Part shown: positions 1 to 9,232 of the stretch, piece after piece | Layout: every line of letters starts with the position of its first letter | Position numbering within the stretch: the stretch's first letter is position 1 | DNA from: Pseudomonas profundi | GTDB taxonomy: Bacteria > Pseudomonadota > Gammaproteobacteria > Pseudomonadales > Pseudomonadaceae | Assembly (NCBI RefSeq): GCF_008638305.1 | Contig: NZ_VTPZ01000001.1 | Location: forward strand, 248,001 to 312,000 | Length of the DNA stretch: 64,000 bases | Direction: 5' to 3' | The notes under the pieces: generated by a model | Databases searched by the model: none | What the model saw: only the letters and a program-made list of their open reading frames with translations | What the model was told of the DNA's origin: nothing | Translations under genes and position numbers: made by a program

Positions 1-3000
1 GCGCTGCGCCAGCGCATCCTGATTCTCGACGGTGGCATGGGAACCATGATCCAGAGCTATCGACTCGAAGAGGCTGATTTCCGCGGGGAACGCTTTGCCG
101 ATTGGCCGACCGACCTCAAGGGCAATAATGACCTGTTGATCCTGACGCGGCCCGATGCCATTGGCGCGATGGAGAAAGCGTATCTCGATGCCGGCGCGGA
201 TATCATCGAAACCAACACCTTCAACTCGACGCGGGTGTCCCAGGCCGATTACGGCATGCAGGAGCTGGCGTACGAGCTTAACCTGGAAGGCGCACGACTG
301 GCTCGCCGCGTCTGCGATGCGAAGACCGCAGAAACACCGGACCGCCCCCGCTTTGTCGCCGGGGTCCTGGGGCCGACCAGCCGAACCTGCTCGCTGTCAC
401 CTGACGTCAACAACCCCGGCTACCGCAACGTCACCTTTGACGAGCTGGTCGAGAATTACAGCGAAGCCACGCGCGGGTTGGTAGAGGGTGGCGCTGACCT
501 GATCCTGATCGAAACCATTTTCGACACGCTGAATGCCAAGGCGGCGATATTCGCCGTTCAGCAGACCTTTGAAGACCTGGGTGTGGAACTGCCGATCATG
601 ATTTCCGGCACCATTACCGATGCTTCTGGCCGGACACTCTCAGGCCAGACCACCGAGGCCTTCTGGAACTCGGTACGCCACGCCAACCCACTGTCGGTCG
701 GCCTGAACTGTGCGCTGGGTGCCAAGGAACTGCGCCCCTATCTGGAAGAACTGTCCGACAAGGCTGACACACACATTTCAGCACACCCTAATGCGGGTCT
801 ACCCAACGAGTTCGGCGAGTACGACGAATCGGCCGCCGAGATGGCCGAGATTGTCGAAGAATTTGCCGCAGCGGGCTTTCTGAATATCGTTGGTGGTTGC
901 TGCGGTACGACACCGGAACACATCAGGGCGATTGCCGAGGCCGTGGCCAAGTATCCGCCGCGCCAGATCCCGGATATTCCGAAGGCCTGCCGCCTCTCTG
1001 GCCTGGAGCCCTTTACCATCACCCGCGAATCGCTGTTCGTGAACGTGGGCGAACGCACCAACATAACCGGCTCGGCCAAATTTGCCCGCCTGATCCGCGA
1101 CGAGAACTACACCGAGGCGCTGGAGGTTGCCCTGCAGCAGGTCGAGGCAGGCGCGCAGGTTATCGACATCAATATGGATGAGGGCATGCTGGATTCGAAG
1201 AAGGCCATGGTGACCTTCCTCAATCTGATTGCCGGCGAGCCGGACATCTCCCGCGTGCCGATCATGATCGATTCCTCGAAGTGGGACATCATCGAAGCTG
1301 GCCTGAAATGCATCCAGGGCAAGGGTATCGTCAACTCCATCTCGATGAAGGAAGGCGAAGAGCAGTTCCGTGAGCATGCCCGGTTGTGCAAACGCTACGG
1401 CGCCGCAGTGATCGTCATGGCCTTCGACGAAAAAGGTCAGGCTGATACCGCTGAGCGCAAACGCGAGATCTGCAAGCGCTCCTACGACATCCTGGTCAAC
1501 GAGGTCGGCTTCCCGGCTGAAGACATCATCTTTGACCCGAATATTTTCGCCATCGCCACAGGTATCGAGGAGCACAACAACTACGCTGTCGATTTCATCG
1601 ATGCCTGTCGTTATATCCGGGACCACCTCCCCTACGCCCTCACCTCCGGCGGCGTATCCAACGTGTCGTTCTCGTTCCGGGGCAACAACCCGGTGCGTGA
1701 AGCCATTCACTCGGTGTTTCTGTTCCACGCGATCAAAGCCGGCCTGACCATGGGTATCGTCAATGCCGGTCAGCTGGAGATCTACGACGAGATTCCTCCC
1801 AAGCTGCGGGATATTGTCGAGGACGTCGTGCTTAATCGCTCCGAGGGTGGCACCGAAGCCCTGTTGAACATCGCCGATGAGTACAAGGGTGACGGCAGCG
1901 TAAAGGAAGCGGAAAGCGAAGAGTGGCGTAGCTGGGACGTAAATGAGCGCTTGTCGCACTCGCTGGTCAAGGGCATCACCATGCATATCGTTGCCGATAC
2001 CGAAGAAGCTCGCCAGCAGTGCGCCCGCCCGATCGAAGTGATCGAAGGCCCGCTGATGTCCGGCATGAATGTGGTTGGCGATCTGTTCGGCTCGGGCAAG
2101 ATGTTCCTGCCGCAGGTGGTTAAATCCGCCCGCGTGATGAAACAGGCGGTCGCGCATCTGATTCCCTTTATCGAAGCCGAAAAAGGCGACAAGCCCGAGG
2201 CCAAGGGCAAGATCCTGATGGCCACGGTCAAGGGCGACGTGCACGACATCGGCAAGAACATTGTCGGCGTGGTGCTGGGTTGCAATGGCTACGACGTAGT
2301 GGATCTGGGCGTCATGGTGCCCGCGGACAAGATCCTGAAAACCGCCATCGAGGAAAAATGCGACATCATCGGCCTGTCCGGCCTGATTACGCCCTCGCTG
2401 GATGAAATGGTTCATGTCGCCCGCGAGATGCAGCGCCAGGGCTTTACCCTGCCGTTGATGATCGGCGGTGCCACCACCTCCAAGGCGCACACCGCCGTCA
2501 AGATCGATCCGCACTACAAGAACGATGCGGTGGTTTACGTCACCGATGCATCGCGCGCAGTGGGCGTCGCCACCACGCTGCTCTCCAAAGAGCTGAAACC
2601 AGGCTTTGCGGCCAAAACGCGGGAAGACTACGCCGTCATCCGTGAGCGCACCGCCAACCGCTCTGCCCGCACCAAACGCCTGACCTACAAGGCTGCTATT
2701 GCCGCCGCTCCGCAATTCGACTGGGACAGCTACGCTCCGGTCAAGCCAACCTTTACCGGCGCCCGGGTTCTGGATGATATTGATCTCAGGGTGCTGGTTG
2801 ATTACATCGACTGGACGCCGTTCTTCATTTCCTGGGATTTGGCCGGCAAATATCCGCGCATTTTCGAGGACGAGGTCGTCGGCGAAGCAGCCACATCCCT
2901 GTTCAATGACGCCCAGAATATTCTCAACAAGCTCATCGATGAAAAGCTGGTTCGTGCCCGGGCGGTCTTCGGCTTCTGGCCAGCCAACCAGATCGACCAT

Positions 3001-3654
3001 GACGATATCGAGCTGTACGACGAAGCCGGACAACCTATCAAGCGACTGCATCATCTGCGCCAACAGATCGAGAAGAGCGATGGCAAGCCCAACTTCTCGC
3101 TCGCGGACTTTGTCGCGCCGAAGGAAAGCGGCCTGACGGATTATGTGGGTGGATTCATCACCACGGCGGGCATTGGTGCCGAGGAAGTGTCCAAGGCTTA
3201 TCAGGACGCTGGTGACGACTACAACGCGATCATGGTCAAGGCGCTCACTGACCGCCTGGCCGAGGCCTGCGCTGAATGGTTGCACCAGCAGGTCCGCAGG
3301 GAGCATTGGGGTTACGATCCAGAGGAGCAGCTGAGCAATGAGGAGCTGATCAAGGAGCAGTACAAGGGTATCCGTCCGGCCCCTGGCTACCCCGCCTGCC
3401 CCGATCACACCGAAAAGGCAGCGCTGTTCGAGCTGCTGGATTCGAAGGGCGAGTCCGGCGTGACTCTGACTGAACATTTCGCCATGTTCCCGACCGCCGC
3501 GGTCAGCGGCTGGTACTTTGCCCACCCCAAAGCGCAGTATTTTGCGGTCGGCAAGATCGACAAAGATCAGGTCGAGAGTTATAGCCAGCGCAAGGGACAG
3601 GATATCGAAGTCACCGAACGCTGGTTGATGCCGAATCTCGGTTACGACGTATAA
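1..3654 (+). CDS. metH: Cobalamin-dependent methionine synthase MetH (5' end cut by the window)
   Basis: MetH moves a methyl group from 5-methyltetrahydrofolate via cobalamin to homocysteine, making methionine and tetrahydrofolate in the cytoplasm. The reading frame is open from base 1, so the start lies outside; 1217 residues are visible, close to the roughly 1230 usual for the family, so only a short N-terminus is missing. In visible numbering the homocysteine domain has its zinc cysteines at 237, 300 and 301 (GLNCALG and GGCCGT). The folate domain follows ([11 protein letters not shown]). The B12 domain carries DVHDIG, with the cobalt-ligand histidine at 748. The C-terminal reactivation domain has the SAM-binding motif [12 protein letters not shown] near 1126. 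Any cobalamin riboswitch would lie upstream of the window. Confidence 0.97.
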   Translation, partial: ALRQRILILDGGMGTMIQSYRLEEADFRGERFADWPTDLKGNNDLLILTRPDAIGAMEKAYLDAGADIIETNTFNSTRVSQADYGMQELAYELNLEGARLARRVCDAKTAETPDRPRFVAGVLGPTSRTCSLSPDVNNPGYRNVTFDELVENYSEATRGLVEGGADLILIETIFDTLNAKAAIFAVQQTFEDLGVELPIMISGTITDASGRTLSGQTTEAFWNSVRHANPLSVGLNCALGAKELRPYLEELSDKADTHISAHPNAGLPNEFGEYDESAAEMAEIVEEFAAAGFLNIVGGCCGTTPEHIRAIAEAVAKYPPRQIPDIPKACRLSGLEPFTITRESLFVNVGERTNITGSAKFARLIRDENYTEALEVALQQVEAGAQVIDINMDEGMLDSKKAMVTFLNLIAGEPDISRVPIMIDSSKWDIIEAGLKCIQGKGIVNSISMKEGEEQFREHARLCKRYGAAVIVMAFDEKGQADTAERKREICKRSYDILVNEVGFPAEDIIFDPNIFAIATGIEEHNNYAVDFIDACRYIRDHLPYALTSGGVSNVSFSFRGNNPVREAIHSVFLFHAIKAGLTMGIVNAGQLEIYDEIPPKLRDIVEDVVLNRSEGGTEALLNIADEYKGDGSVKEAESEEWRSWDVNERLSHSLVKGITMHIVADTEEARQQCARPIEVIEGPLMSGMNVVGDLFGSGKMFLPQVVKSARVMKQAVAHLIPFIEAEKGDKPEAKGKILMATVKGDVHDIGKNIVGVVLGCNGYDVVDLGVMVPADKILKTAIEEKCDIIGLSGLITPSLDEMVHVAREMQRQGFTLPLMIGGATTSKAHTAVKIDPHYKNDAVVYVTDASRAVGVATTLLSKELKPGFAAKTREDYAVIRERTANRSARTKRLTYKAAIAAAPQFDWDSYAPVKPTFTGARVLDDIDLRVLVDYIDWTPFFISWDLAGKYPRIFEDEVVGEAATSLFNDAQNILNKLIDEKLVRARAVFGFWPANQIDHDDIELYDEAGQPIKRLHHLRQQIEKSDGKPNFSLADFVAPKESGLTDYVGGFITTAGIGAEEVSKAYQDAGDDYNAIMVKALTDRLAEACAEWLHQQVRREHWGYDPEEQLSNEELIKEQYKGIRPAPGYPACPDHTEKAALFELLDSKGESGVTLTEHFAMFPTAAVSGWYFAHPKAQYFAVGKIDKDQVESYSQRKGQDIEVTERWLMPNLGYDV

Positions 3655-3665
3655 CAGCGGGAGGA

Positions 3666-3700
3666 AACGGTGGCGCAGCCGTCTGCGCTGCGTCACCGTT
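3666..3700 (+). terminator. Hairpin between metH and pnuC
   Basis: AACGGTG at 3666 pairs with CACCGTT ending at 3700, and an inner GCGCAG/CTGCGC stem (3673-3678 with 3883-equivalent bases 3683-3688) closes a 4-base loop. No clear T-run follows, so this may be a weak terminator or an mRNA-stabilising hairpin at the end of metH. Confidence 0.35.
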
Positions 3701-3720
3701 CTCGCCCTTAGCCACCCCCC

Positions 3721-4290
3721 ATGACGCCACTTGAAATCGCCGCCGCATTGCTCGGCACGCTCTCGGTATGGCTGACGGTTCGACAGAACCCACTCTGCTG
3801 GCCGGTCGGGCTGTGCATGGTCGTGCTATACGCCTGGTTCTTCCAGAGTACCGGCTTGTATTCCCAGGTACTGCTGCATGCTGTGTACGCAGCGCTGCAA
3901 CTGTATGGCTGGTGGCAGTGGACCCATGGCGGCGAACCGAACACAAGGCTGGAAGTTAGCTCGGCCAGGCCAGCTGAAATCGCCATAGGCGTTGTGCTGG
4001 CAGCTGTGGCGAGCCTTGCGCTCGGCGCCCTGATGGCCGGCTATACGGACGCGGTCTTCCCACGCCTCGACGCATCGCTGACCGCGTTCAGTCTGTTGGC
4101 GCAGCTGGGAATGGCGCTCAAGCGCCTGCAGTGCTGGATCCTGTGGATCGTCCTGGACCTGATGTACGTAGCGTTGTTTTTCCATCAGGGCTTCTATCTG
4201 ACCACCGCACTCTACGTGGTATTCGTGTTGCTGGCTGTTATGGGCTGGCGCCAATGGCGCGCTTCGATGGCCGTCACACAATGCGCGTAG
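3721..4290 (+). CDS. pnuC: Nicotinamide riboside transporter PnuC
   Basis: PnuC proteins are inner-membrane carriers that bring nicotinamide riboside into the cell for NAD salvage. The 189-residue product is almost entirely hydrophobic with about seven membrane segments. It shows the family's conserved pieces: an N-terminal NPLCWPVG stretch, and QLYGWWQW before a short polar loop. The next gene, a nicotinamide-riboside-kinase-like ATPase, starts 10 bases before this gene ends, so translation is probably coupled and the kinase would trap the imported substrate by phosphorylation. No good ribosome binding site precedes the ATG, so the start is the least certain part. Confidence 0.9.
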   Translation: MTPLEIAAALLGTLSVWLTVRQNPLCWPVGLCMVVLYAWFFQSTGLYSQVLLHAVYAALQLYGWWQWTHGGEPNTRLEVSSARPAEIAIGVVLAAVASLALGALMAGYTDAVFPRLDASLTAFSLLAQLGMALKRLQCWILWIVLDLMYVALFFHQGFYLTTALYVVFVLLAVMGWRQWRASMAVTQCA

Positions 4291-4805
4291 TGGTCCTTGC
4301 CGGTCCGGAGTCGACCGGCAAAAGCTGGCTGGCGAACGACCTGCATCGTCGGTTCGGTGGATTACTGATTGGAGAATATGTTCGCGAGTTCATAGACACC
4401 GAAAAGCGCGATACCTGTTATGCCGATGTCTCGGTTATTGCACGTCGTCAGCTTGTGCAGGAGGATGCCGCACGCCAACGGCAGCCTGAACTACTCATCC
4501 TGGATACCAACCTGCTGAGCAATCTGCTCTGGAGCAAGACGCTGTTCAACGAATGCCCCGAGTGGCTGGAGGCCCGGCTGCTGGAACGTCGCTATGACCA
4601 GTACCTGCTGCTCTCGCCAGAGGGAGTGCCCTGGACAGCCGATGGCCAGCGCTGCCAGCCTGAACTTGCACAACGGCACGCCTTCTATCGGGATTGCAGG
4701 GACTGGCTACGCCACCACCAACAAACTCTGGTTGAAGTCAGCGGCTCCTGGACAGACAGACAGGACCGAACCCGCAAGCTGGTGGCACAGTTGCTGGCCA
4801 GCTAG
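4281..4805 (+). CDS. NadR-type P-loop ATPase, probable nicotinamide riboside kinase
   Basis: The 174-residue protein begins with a Walker A motif, GPESTGKSW, at residues 8-16, typical of the AAA_28 family that includes the C-terminal kinase domain of NadR. The DNA-binding and NMN-adenylyltransferase domains of full-length NadR are absent, so only the kinase module is present. The chosen ATG at 4281 lies inside the end of pnuC; a longer open frame runs upstream but would extend into pnuC and add residues before the P-loop. The pairing with pnuC supports phosphorylation of imported nicotinamide riboside to NMN. The substrate is inferred from family and context. Confidence 0.82.
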   Translation: MRVVVLAGPESTGKSWLANDLHRRFGGLLIGEYVREFIDTEKRDTCYADVSVIARRQLVQEDAARQRQPELLILDTNLLSNLLWSKTLFNECPEWLEARLLERRYDQYLLLSPEGVPWTADGQRCQPELAQRHAFYRDCRDWLRHHQQTLVEVSGSWTDRQDRTRKLVAQLLAS

Positions 4806-4974
4806 CCCTGCTGATCGCCAAGAATGCCTGCATCCGACACGCATACGATTGCAACGCGCCCTAACCGCCAGCCGTGCAGAGGCGGCCGCATCTTTGTTAT
4901 ATTCGAGCAGCCATGTGTCCATCATCAGCGTCTTCGGCGTGGGCAGCTGACAAGCCATCGTTTACTGGTACGCC

Positions 4975-6330
4975 GTGATATTGAGAAATTCCCGACTTCG
5001 CATTCTTCCCAGCCCCAACCGCCTCAAGAGCATTGGTTTGATTGGCCTGCCCATCATGGGCGGCATGCTCAGCCAGAGCCTGCTGAATCTGGTCGATGCT
5101 GCCATGGTCGGTACGCTCGGCAGTGAAGCGCTGGCCGGCGTAGGACTCGGCAGCTACGCCACCTTCATGTCTATTGCTCTGGTCATGGGGCTTGGCGCCG
5201 GAGTTCAGGCGATGGTGGCGCGACGTGGCGGCGAAGGCGACACCGGCAACCTTGCACGCCCGCTCAACGAAGGGCTGTTGATTGCCGCACTGCTGGCGGT
5301 GCCGCTGACGCTGTTGTGTTGGCTCAACGCGGGCCGGATTATCGGCTTTCTGTCTGAAGACCTCGCCGTTATTGATATTGGCACGGAGTACTTCCAGTGG
5401 CGCACCCTGGCGATTATCGCAGTGGGGGCCAATTTTGCGTTCCGTGGCTACTGGAACGGTATCCGGCGGTCCGGCCGATACTTGCAGATACTCGTTGTGA
5501 TGCATCTGTGCAACGTAGTGATCAGCTACGGGCTGATCTTTGGCAAGTTCGGTCTTCCGGAGATGGGGGCTGCCGGATCAGGGCTCGGCACCTGCATAGC
5601 CATGTTCCTTGGCTCCCTGCTCTACATGTTGATTACCTGGCAATCCGGGCGCGACCACGGCTTTCTGCGCACACGCCCACGCGGCCGCGGATTGCGGGCC
5701 ATGCTCAGACTGTCGATCCCCAATTCGCTTCAGCAGTTCTTTTTTGCGACAGGCATCACCACTCTCTTCTGGATCATCGGACAGGTGGGTACGCCCGAAT
5801 TGGCGATCGCTCACATACTCATCAACCTGGCGTTATTCCTGATCCTTCCGGGCGTAGGCATGGGAATGGCAGCCACTACGCTGGTCAGTCATAGCCTGGG
5901 CGAACGCGAGCCCGAAGAAGCCTACCGCTGGGGATGGGACGTCGTGCGCGTAGCAGCTTGCGCACTCTTTATCATGGGCATGCCGTTCTGGGTGATGCCG
6001 GAACAGGTACTCGGCCTCTTCACCCGGGATCCACATCTGCTGGCGCTGGGCGAGTGGCCGCTGCGCATCACCGGGCTTGGAATGGCGCTGGATGCCACTG
6101 CTCTGGTCCTGACCCAGGCGCTACTCGGGGCCGGGGCGAGTCGTACCGTCATGGGGGTGAATCTGGGAAGCCAGTGGCTGATATTTCTGCCATGCGCCTA
6201 CCTTGCCGGCCCGGTACTTGGTGGCGGGCTGCTGACCATATGGCTGATGCAGAGCCTGTACCGAGCGATGACATCAGTCATCTTCGCGGTGATGTGGCGC
6301 CGCCGGCACTGGGCAGAGATCCGCATATGA
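4975..6330 (+). CDS. MATE family efflux transporter
   Basis: This 451-residue protein is a multidrug and toxin extrusion antiporter of the inner membrane, expected to expel cationic compounds using a sodium or proton gradient. It has the family size, about twelve hydrophobic segments in two similar halves, and the typical N-terminal region GLPIMGGMLSQSLLNLVD followed by AMVGTLG. The frame opens with GTG at 4975 and has a TTG at 4981; neither has a strong ribosome binding site, so the exact start is uncertain. It stands alone after a 169-base gap. The substrate cannot be told from sequence. Confidence 0.92.
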   Translation: MILRNSRLRILPSPNRLKSIGLIGLPIMGGMLSQSLLNLVDAAMVGTLGSEALAGVGLGSYATFMSIALVMGLGAGVQAMVARRGGEGDTGNLARPLNEGLLIAALLAVPLTLLCWLNAGRIIGFLSEDLAVIDIGTEYFQWRTLAIIAVGANFAFRGYWNGIRRSGRYLQILVVMHLCNVVISYGLIFGKFGLPEMGAAGSGLGTCIAMFLGSLLYMLITWQSGRDHGFLRTRPRGRGLRAMLRLSIPNSLQQFFFATGITTLFWIIGQVGTPELAIAHILINLALFLILPGVGMGMAATTLVSHSLGEREPEEAYRWGWDVVRVAACALFIMGMPFWVMPEQVLGLFTRDPHLLALGEWPLRITGLGMALDATALVLTQALLGAGASRTVMGVNLGSQWLIFLPCAYLAGPVLGGGLLTIWLMQSLYRAMTSVIFAVMWRRRHWAEIRI

Positions 6331-6385
6331 GGCAGGATGGATGTCAGGACGGCGCACGCCGAAGCAATCAGATGACGAGGTAGTC

Positions 6386-6619
6386 ATGGCCAAAAAAGAA
6401 CAACAACCTGACGATGAACCCAGAACAATGCGCTTTCGTGAAACCTTGAGCAGTGTGCTATTCGGTGCATTGGGCGTTCAGAGCAGCAAGGCCCGGGAAC
6501 GCGACTTCACCAAGGGCAAGCCGAGTCATTTCATCGGACTCGGCATTGCTTTCCTGGTGGTATTTGTTCTGGTCATCCTCGGTGTGGTGAGCCTGGTGCT
6601 GCACTTCGCAGGGGTCTGA
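6386..6619 (+). CDS. DUF2970 family small membrane protein
   Basis: This 77-residue protein matches the DUF2970 pattern: a polar, charged N-terminus, then FGALGVQSSKARERDF, then one C-terminal membrane helix (about residues 50-72). Its function is unknown. The start at 6386 is chosen because GACGAGG lies just upstream (6374-6380); the frame is open further upstream to 6341, but those codons lack such a site. It follows the MATE gene by 55 bases on the same strand and could be cotranscribed with it. Confidence 0.85.
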   Translation: MAKKEQQPDDEPRTMRFRETLSSVLFGALGVQSSKARERDFTKGKPSHFIGLGIAFLVVFVLVILGVVSLVLHFAGV

Positions 6620-6661
6620 ATCCTCTTATTTGCGGTGCACCCGGTCAGGCCAGAGTAGTAT

Positions 6662-6784
6662 CTACTGCTGACTCACCCAGAACACAGCAGTGAGTACGGC
6701 CACCAGGATAAGGGCAACGGCGGCAAACGCATCAAGATGGCTGTCGGCGTGATGAGAGTCGGATGAATCCTTGTGTTCGGTCAT
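6662..6784 (-). CDS. Small 40-residue single-helix membrane protein
   Basis: A short minus-strand frame encodes 40 residues. The first 18 are polar and rich in His, Asp and Ser (MTEHKDSSDSHHADSHLD). The next 18 or so form one clear hydrophobic helix, and the protein ends WVSQQ. A GGGGAC stretch lies about 6 bases before the ATG. The gene sits in an otherwise empty gap and is divergent from cysI. The orderly polar-then-membrane layout suggests a real small membrane protein, but no function is recognised. Confidence 0.6.
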   Translation of the reverse strand: MTEHKDSSDSHHADSHLDAFAAVALILVAVLTAVFWVSQQ

Positions 6785-6910
6785 AAGCTGTCCCCGTAAT
6801 GTCTTATTATTGTTGCGCGCGGCATGTACCTTACTTACCCTACGCAGTTAAGCCCATCACGCACTCAAGTACAAGATACCGCAGGAGATAATGCGGTTTC
6901 GATCTAAACA

Positions 6911-6941
6911 TATAGATAAACATTCCTTTTGTGCATAACGG
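6911..6941 (+). promoter_or_regulatory. A/T-rich control region upstream of cysI, candidate CysB site
   Basis: Between the divergent 40-residue gene and cysI lies an A/T-rich block with ATAAACATTCC and GCATAACGG. CysB activator sites are A/T-rich and carry ATAAC-type half-sites, and cysB is in this window, so this is a plausible CysB target. No confident -10/-35 pair was assigned, and the call is an inference. Confidence 0.25.
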
Positions 6942-7034
6942 AAAACTGCTATCGTCTGCCCGCTTCAGAGCCCTGCAGGGGCGAAGCCATCCTTAGATCA
7001 GGGGCGTGCAGACGTCCCACGAACAGGTTGTGAC

Positions 7035-8693
7035 ATGTACATTTACGACGAATATGATCAACGGATCGTTGAGGACCGCGTAAAGCAGTTCCGCGATCAA
7101 ATCCGCCGCTACCTCGATGGCGAGCTGAGCGAAGCTGAGATGCTGCCCCTGCGCCTGCAAAACGGGCTTTATATTCAGCGGTACGCTCCGATGCTGCGCC
7201 TGGCCGTTCCGTACGGCGTGCTGTCCTCGGCACGTTTGCGCAAGCTCGCCTACGTAACCCGCCGCTACGACAAAGGCTATGCGCATATAACCACCCGGCA
7301 GAATATCCAGCTGAACTGGCCTGAACTCGAAGATGTGCCAGATATTCTGGCTGAACTGGCAACCGTCCAGATGCACGCTATCCAGACCAGCGGCAATTGC
7401 ATCCGCAACACCACCACGGACCAGTTTGCTGGCGTTGCCGCCGATGAAGTCATCGATCCTCGGCCCTGGTGTGAAATCGTACGGGAATGGTCTACTTTCC
7501 ATCCTGAATTCGCTTTCCTGCCGCGCAAGTTCAAGATCGCTATCAACGGTGCCCGCGAAGACCGTGCTGCGGTTGGCGTGCATGACATCGGCCTCAATGC
7601 CATACGTAACGAAGCCGGCGAGCTCGGCTTCGAAGTGCTGGCCGGCGGTGGTCTCGGTCGTACGCCAATGGTTGGTGCGGTCATCCGCTCCTTTCTGCCC
7701 TGGCAGCATCTGCTGACCTATCTCGAATCCATCCTACGGGTCTATAACCGCTATGGCCGTCGCGATAACAAGTTCAAGGCGCGTATCAAGATTCTGGTCA
7801 AGGCGCTCACGCCTGAAGTCTTCGCCGAAAAGGTTGAAGCCGAATGGGCCAGCATGAAGGACTCAGGAGCCACCTTGACTCAGGAGGAAGTTGATCGCGT
7901 AAGCCAGTATTTCCAGCAGCCTGAATATCAGGCCTTCGCTGGCGACGATGCGTCATATCTGGAGAAGCGCCGGACTGACAAGGCGTTCGATAACTGGGCA
8001 ATGCGCAACGTGCATCCGCATAGAGCGCCCGGCTACGCTGCCGTTACGCTGTCACTCAAGCCGACCGCTGTTTCGCCTGGAGATATCACCGCTGAGCAGC
8101 TGGAGGCGGCGGCCGATCTGGCGGATCGGTATAGCCTGGGCGAGATTCGCTCGACCCATTACCAGAATCTGGTGCTCCCCTATGTGCAGCAGCGCGATCT
8201 GCCTGAACTCTGGCAGAAATGCCGCGAGCTGGGCTTTGCGTCGCCGAACATCGGCTTGCTGACGGATATTATCTGCTGCCCGGGCGGCGACTTCTGCTCG
8301 CTGGCCAACGCCAAATCCATCCCGATCGCCGAAGCCATCCAGCGCACCTTCGACGATCTGGATTACCTGCACGATATCGGTGAGCTGGAGCTGAACATTT
8401 CAGGCTGCATGAACGCCTGCGGCCATCACCACGTTGGCCATATCGGGATTCTCGGGGTAGACAAGAAAGGTCAGGAGTTCTATCAGGTTTCACTGGGCGG
8501 CCGCAGTGGTCGCGATGCATCCATCGGCAAGATCCTTGGCCCATCCTTCGCCGCCGAGCAGATGCCCACCGTGATTCAGAAGGTGATTGATGTCTATATT
8601 GAAAACCGCACCCCTGAAGAGCGCTTCATCGACACCTACGAGCGTATCGGCATGGCCCCTTTCAAGGAGAAAGTCTATGCAGCGGATCATTAA
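7035..8693 (+). CDS. cysI: Siroheme nitrite/sulfite reductase (hemoprotein)
   Basis: The 552-residue protein is a siroheme and [4Fe-4S] enzyme that reduces sulfite to sulfide (or nitrite to ammonia) by six electrons in assimilation. The two cysteine pairs that bind the cluster and siroheme are visible: CCPGGDFC near residues 414-421 and GCMNACG near 456-462. The N-terminal half has the ferredoxin-like fold signatures THITTRQNIQ and TSGNCIRN. There is no cysJ flavoprotein nearby, as is usual in Pseudomonas, so electrons probably come from ferredoxin or another donor. The next gene (DUF934) overlaps it by 17 bases. Substrate preference is not decided by sequence alone. Confidence 0.93.
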   Translation: MYIYDEYDQRIVEDRVKQFRDQIRRYLDGELSEAEMLPLRLQNGLYIQRYAPMLRLAVPYGVLSSARLRKLAYVTRRYDKGYAHITTRQNIQLNWPELEDVPDILAELATVQMHAIQTSGNCIRNTTTDQFAGVAADEVIDPRPWCEIVREWSTFHPEFAFLPRKFKIAINGAREDRAAVGVHDIGLNAIRNEAGELGFEVLAGGGLGRTPMVGAVIRSFLPWQHLLTYLESILRVYNRYGRRDNKFKARIKILVKALTPEVFAEKVEAEWASMKDSGATLTQEEVDRVSQYFQQPEYQAFAGDDASYLEKRRTDKAFDNWAMRNVHPHRAPGYAAVTLSLKPTAVSPGDITAEQLEAAADLADRYSLGEIRSTHYQNLVLPYVQQRDLPELWQKCRELGFASPNIGLLTDIICCPGGDFCSLANAKSIPIAEAIQRTFDDLDYLHDIGELELNISGCMNACGHHHVGHIGILGVDKKGQEFYQVSLGGRSGRDASIGKILGPSFAAEQMPTVIQKVIDVYIENRTPEERFIDTYERIGMAPFKEKVYAADH

Positions 8694-9174
8694 GGGCGAC
8701 CAGGTCATCGACGAAACCTGGCACCTGCTGCCTAAGGACGTAACGCTCGGGGATCTGTCCAATTCCGATGACCTGCTAGTGCCCCTGCCCCTGTGGCAGG
8801 AGCATTCTCACGCCCTGCTAGCCCGCGACGGTGGGCTGGGGGTGTGGCTGGAGGCTGACGAAGAGGTAGAGCTCATCGCCGATGACCTGCAGCACTTTCA
8901 GGTCGTAGCGTTGAATTTCCCGGTATTCAGCGATGGCCGGCATTATTCCAGCGCCCGCCTGTTGCGTGAACGCTATAAGTACCAGGGAGAAGTGCGCGCT
9001 ATTGGCGACGTGCTACGTGACCAGCTGTTCTACATGAAACGCTGCGGCTTCGATGCGTTTGCCCTACGCGCTGACCGCGATCCCTACGAGGCCCTTGAAA
9101 GCCTGAAGGACTTTTCGGTTACCTATCAGGCTGCCACCGACGAACCGCTGCCGCTGTTCCGTCGCCGCCGCTAA
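8677..9174 (+). CDS. DUF934 family protein, partner of CysI
   Basis: This 165-residue protein belongs to the DUF934 family, found almost always directly after siroheme sulfite/nitrite reductase genes in Pseudomonas. Recognisable pieces are LRERYKYQGEVRAIGDVLRDQL and MKRCGFDAFALR. Its biochemical role is not known; an accessory or electron-transfer role in sulfite reduction is inferred from the context. The start at 8677 has AAGGAG at 8664-8669 and lies inside the end of cysI, so translation is likely coupled. Confidence 0.88.
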   Translation: MQRIIKGDQVIDETWHLLPKDVTLGDLSNSDDLLVPLPLWQEHSHALLARDGGLGVWLEADEEVELIADDLQHFQVVALNFPVFSDGRHYSSARLLRERYKYQGEVRAIGDVLRDQLFYMKRCGFDAFALRADRDPYEALESLKDFSVTYQAATDEPLPLFRRRR

Positions 9175-9181
9175 ATTCGGG

Positions 9182-9218
9182 CCTGTCGATCCCGCGGCGT
9201 CGCCGCGGGATCGACAGG
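9182..9218. terminator. Perfect 17-bp hairpin between convergent genes
   Basis: CCTGTCGATCCCGCGGC (9182-9198) and its exact complement (9202-9218) flank a 3-base loop. It lies between the end of the cysI operon and the end of the reductase gene on the opposite strand, so a two-way transcription stop is the natural reading. No T-run flanks it, which is atypical for an intrinsic terminator. Confidence 0.6.
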
Positions 9219-9232
9219 CGGGCGTGATCCGA

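Noticed and set aside
799-3696. Very long open frame (965 codons) on the minus strand opposite metH
   Set aside because: It is fully antisense to a well-conserved metH, lacks recognisable motifs and has a composition typical of a shadow frame in GC-rich DNA.
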